Shown: positions 32,495 to 32,541 of the stretch, piece after piece
Layout of the letters: each line of letters opens with the position of its first letter
Position numbering within the stretch: position 1 is the stretch's first letter
Source of the DNA: an uncultured Collinsella sp.
GTDB lineage: Bacteria > Actinomycetota > Coriobacteriia > Coriobacteriales > Coriobacteriaceae
Assembly (NCBI GenBank): GCA_900544385.1
Contig: UQVD01000010.1
Location: forward strand, 1-32,541
DNA length: 32,541 bases
Direction: 5' to 3'
The notes under the pieces: model-generated
Databases searched by the model: none
What the model was told of the DNA's origin: nothing
The model's input: the letters and a program-made list of their open reading frames with translations, nothing else
Translations under genes and position numbers: made by a program

Positions 32495-32541
32495 GACCGG
32501 TTACTGACGGAGGGTGCCCCGGGGGCGGGCGGGGTAATTCC

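Overview
The window looks like a contig end from a gut actinobacterium of the class Coriobacteriia, most likely Collinsella or a close relative. The grounds are the high G+C content, actinobacterial-type protein variants, an LPXTG-anchored surface protein, DUF4143 ATPases, and a dense set of dispersed palindromic repeats between genes. This is inferred from gene and repeat character only. Bases 1-49 are not genomic: they are an Illumina Nextera i5 adapter read into the contig.

Layout, left to right. (1) Adapter, then prfA (release factor 1, minus strand, cut by the adapter). (2) About 750 bp with an internally deleted transposase remnant. (3) A 2249-residue LPYTG-anchored adhesin (minus) with a fibro-slime domain, SpaA/Cna-B domains and about ten FctA-like isopeptide repeats. 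Its 5' end carries a run of nine G between a strong ribosome-binding-site start and the signal peptide, the layout of a phase-variation switch. (4) An amino-acid ABC importer operon (binding lipoprotein, permease, ATPase) with an M20 peptidase behind it. (5) An aldose-1-epimerase-like gene, a membrane-anchored protein of unknown role and a MerR regulator. (6) A hydroxyaromatic-acid decarboxylation locus: an SLC13-type transporter, an LpdC/UbiD decarboxylase, a UbiX flavin prenyltransferase, and a two-domain protein that appears to join an LpdD-like prenyl-flavin chaperone domain to an IDI-like Nudix domain. A 19-bp palindrome upstream of both the transporter and the fusion gene ties the two transcription units together. 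(7) A divergent MFS exporter. (8) Two convergent AAA_14/DUF4143 ATPases flanking a low-molecular-weight tyrosine phosphatase; each ATPase is preceded by exactly three repeats at a 33-bp period. (9) A pyridoxal/pyridoxamine-kinase-like gene overlapping a small TIGR04076-like gene. (10) A repeat-rich 700-bp gap. (11) A MarR regulator translationally coupled to a heterodimeric ABC exporter.

The best candidates for undescribed biology are the LpdD-IDI fusion, in which the Cys expected at the isomerase catalytic position is Ala, sitting in a shared regulon with UbiX and UbiD; the 33-bp three-unit arrays in front of both DUF4143 ATPases; and the poly-G switch on the giant adhesin. All functional calls come from reading motifs by eye; no database search was run.
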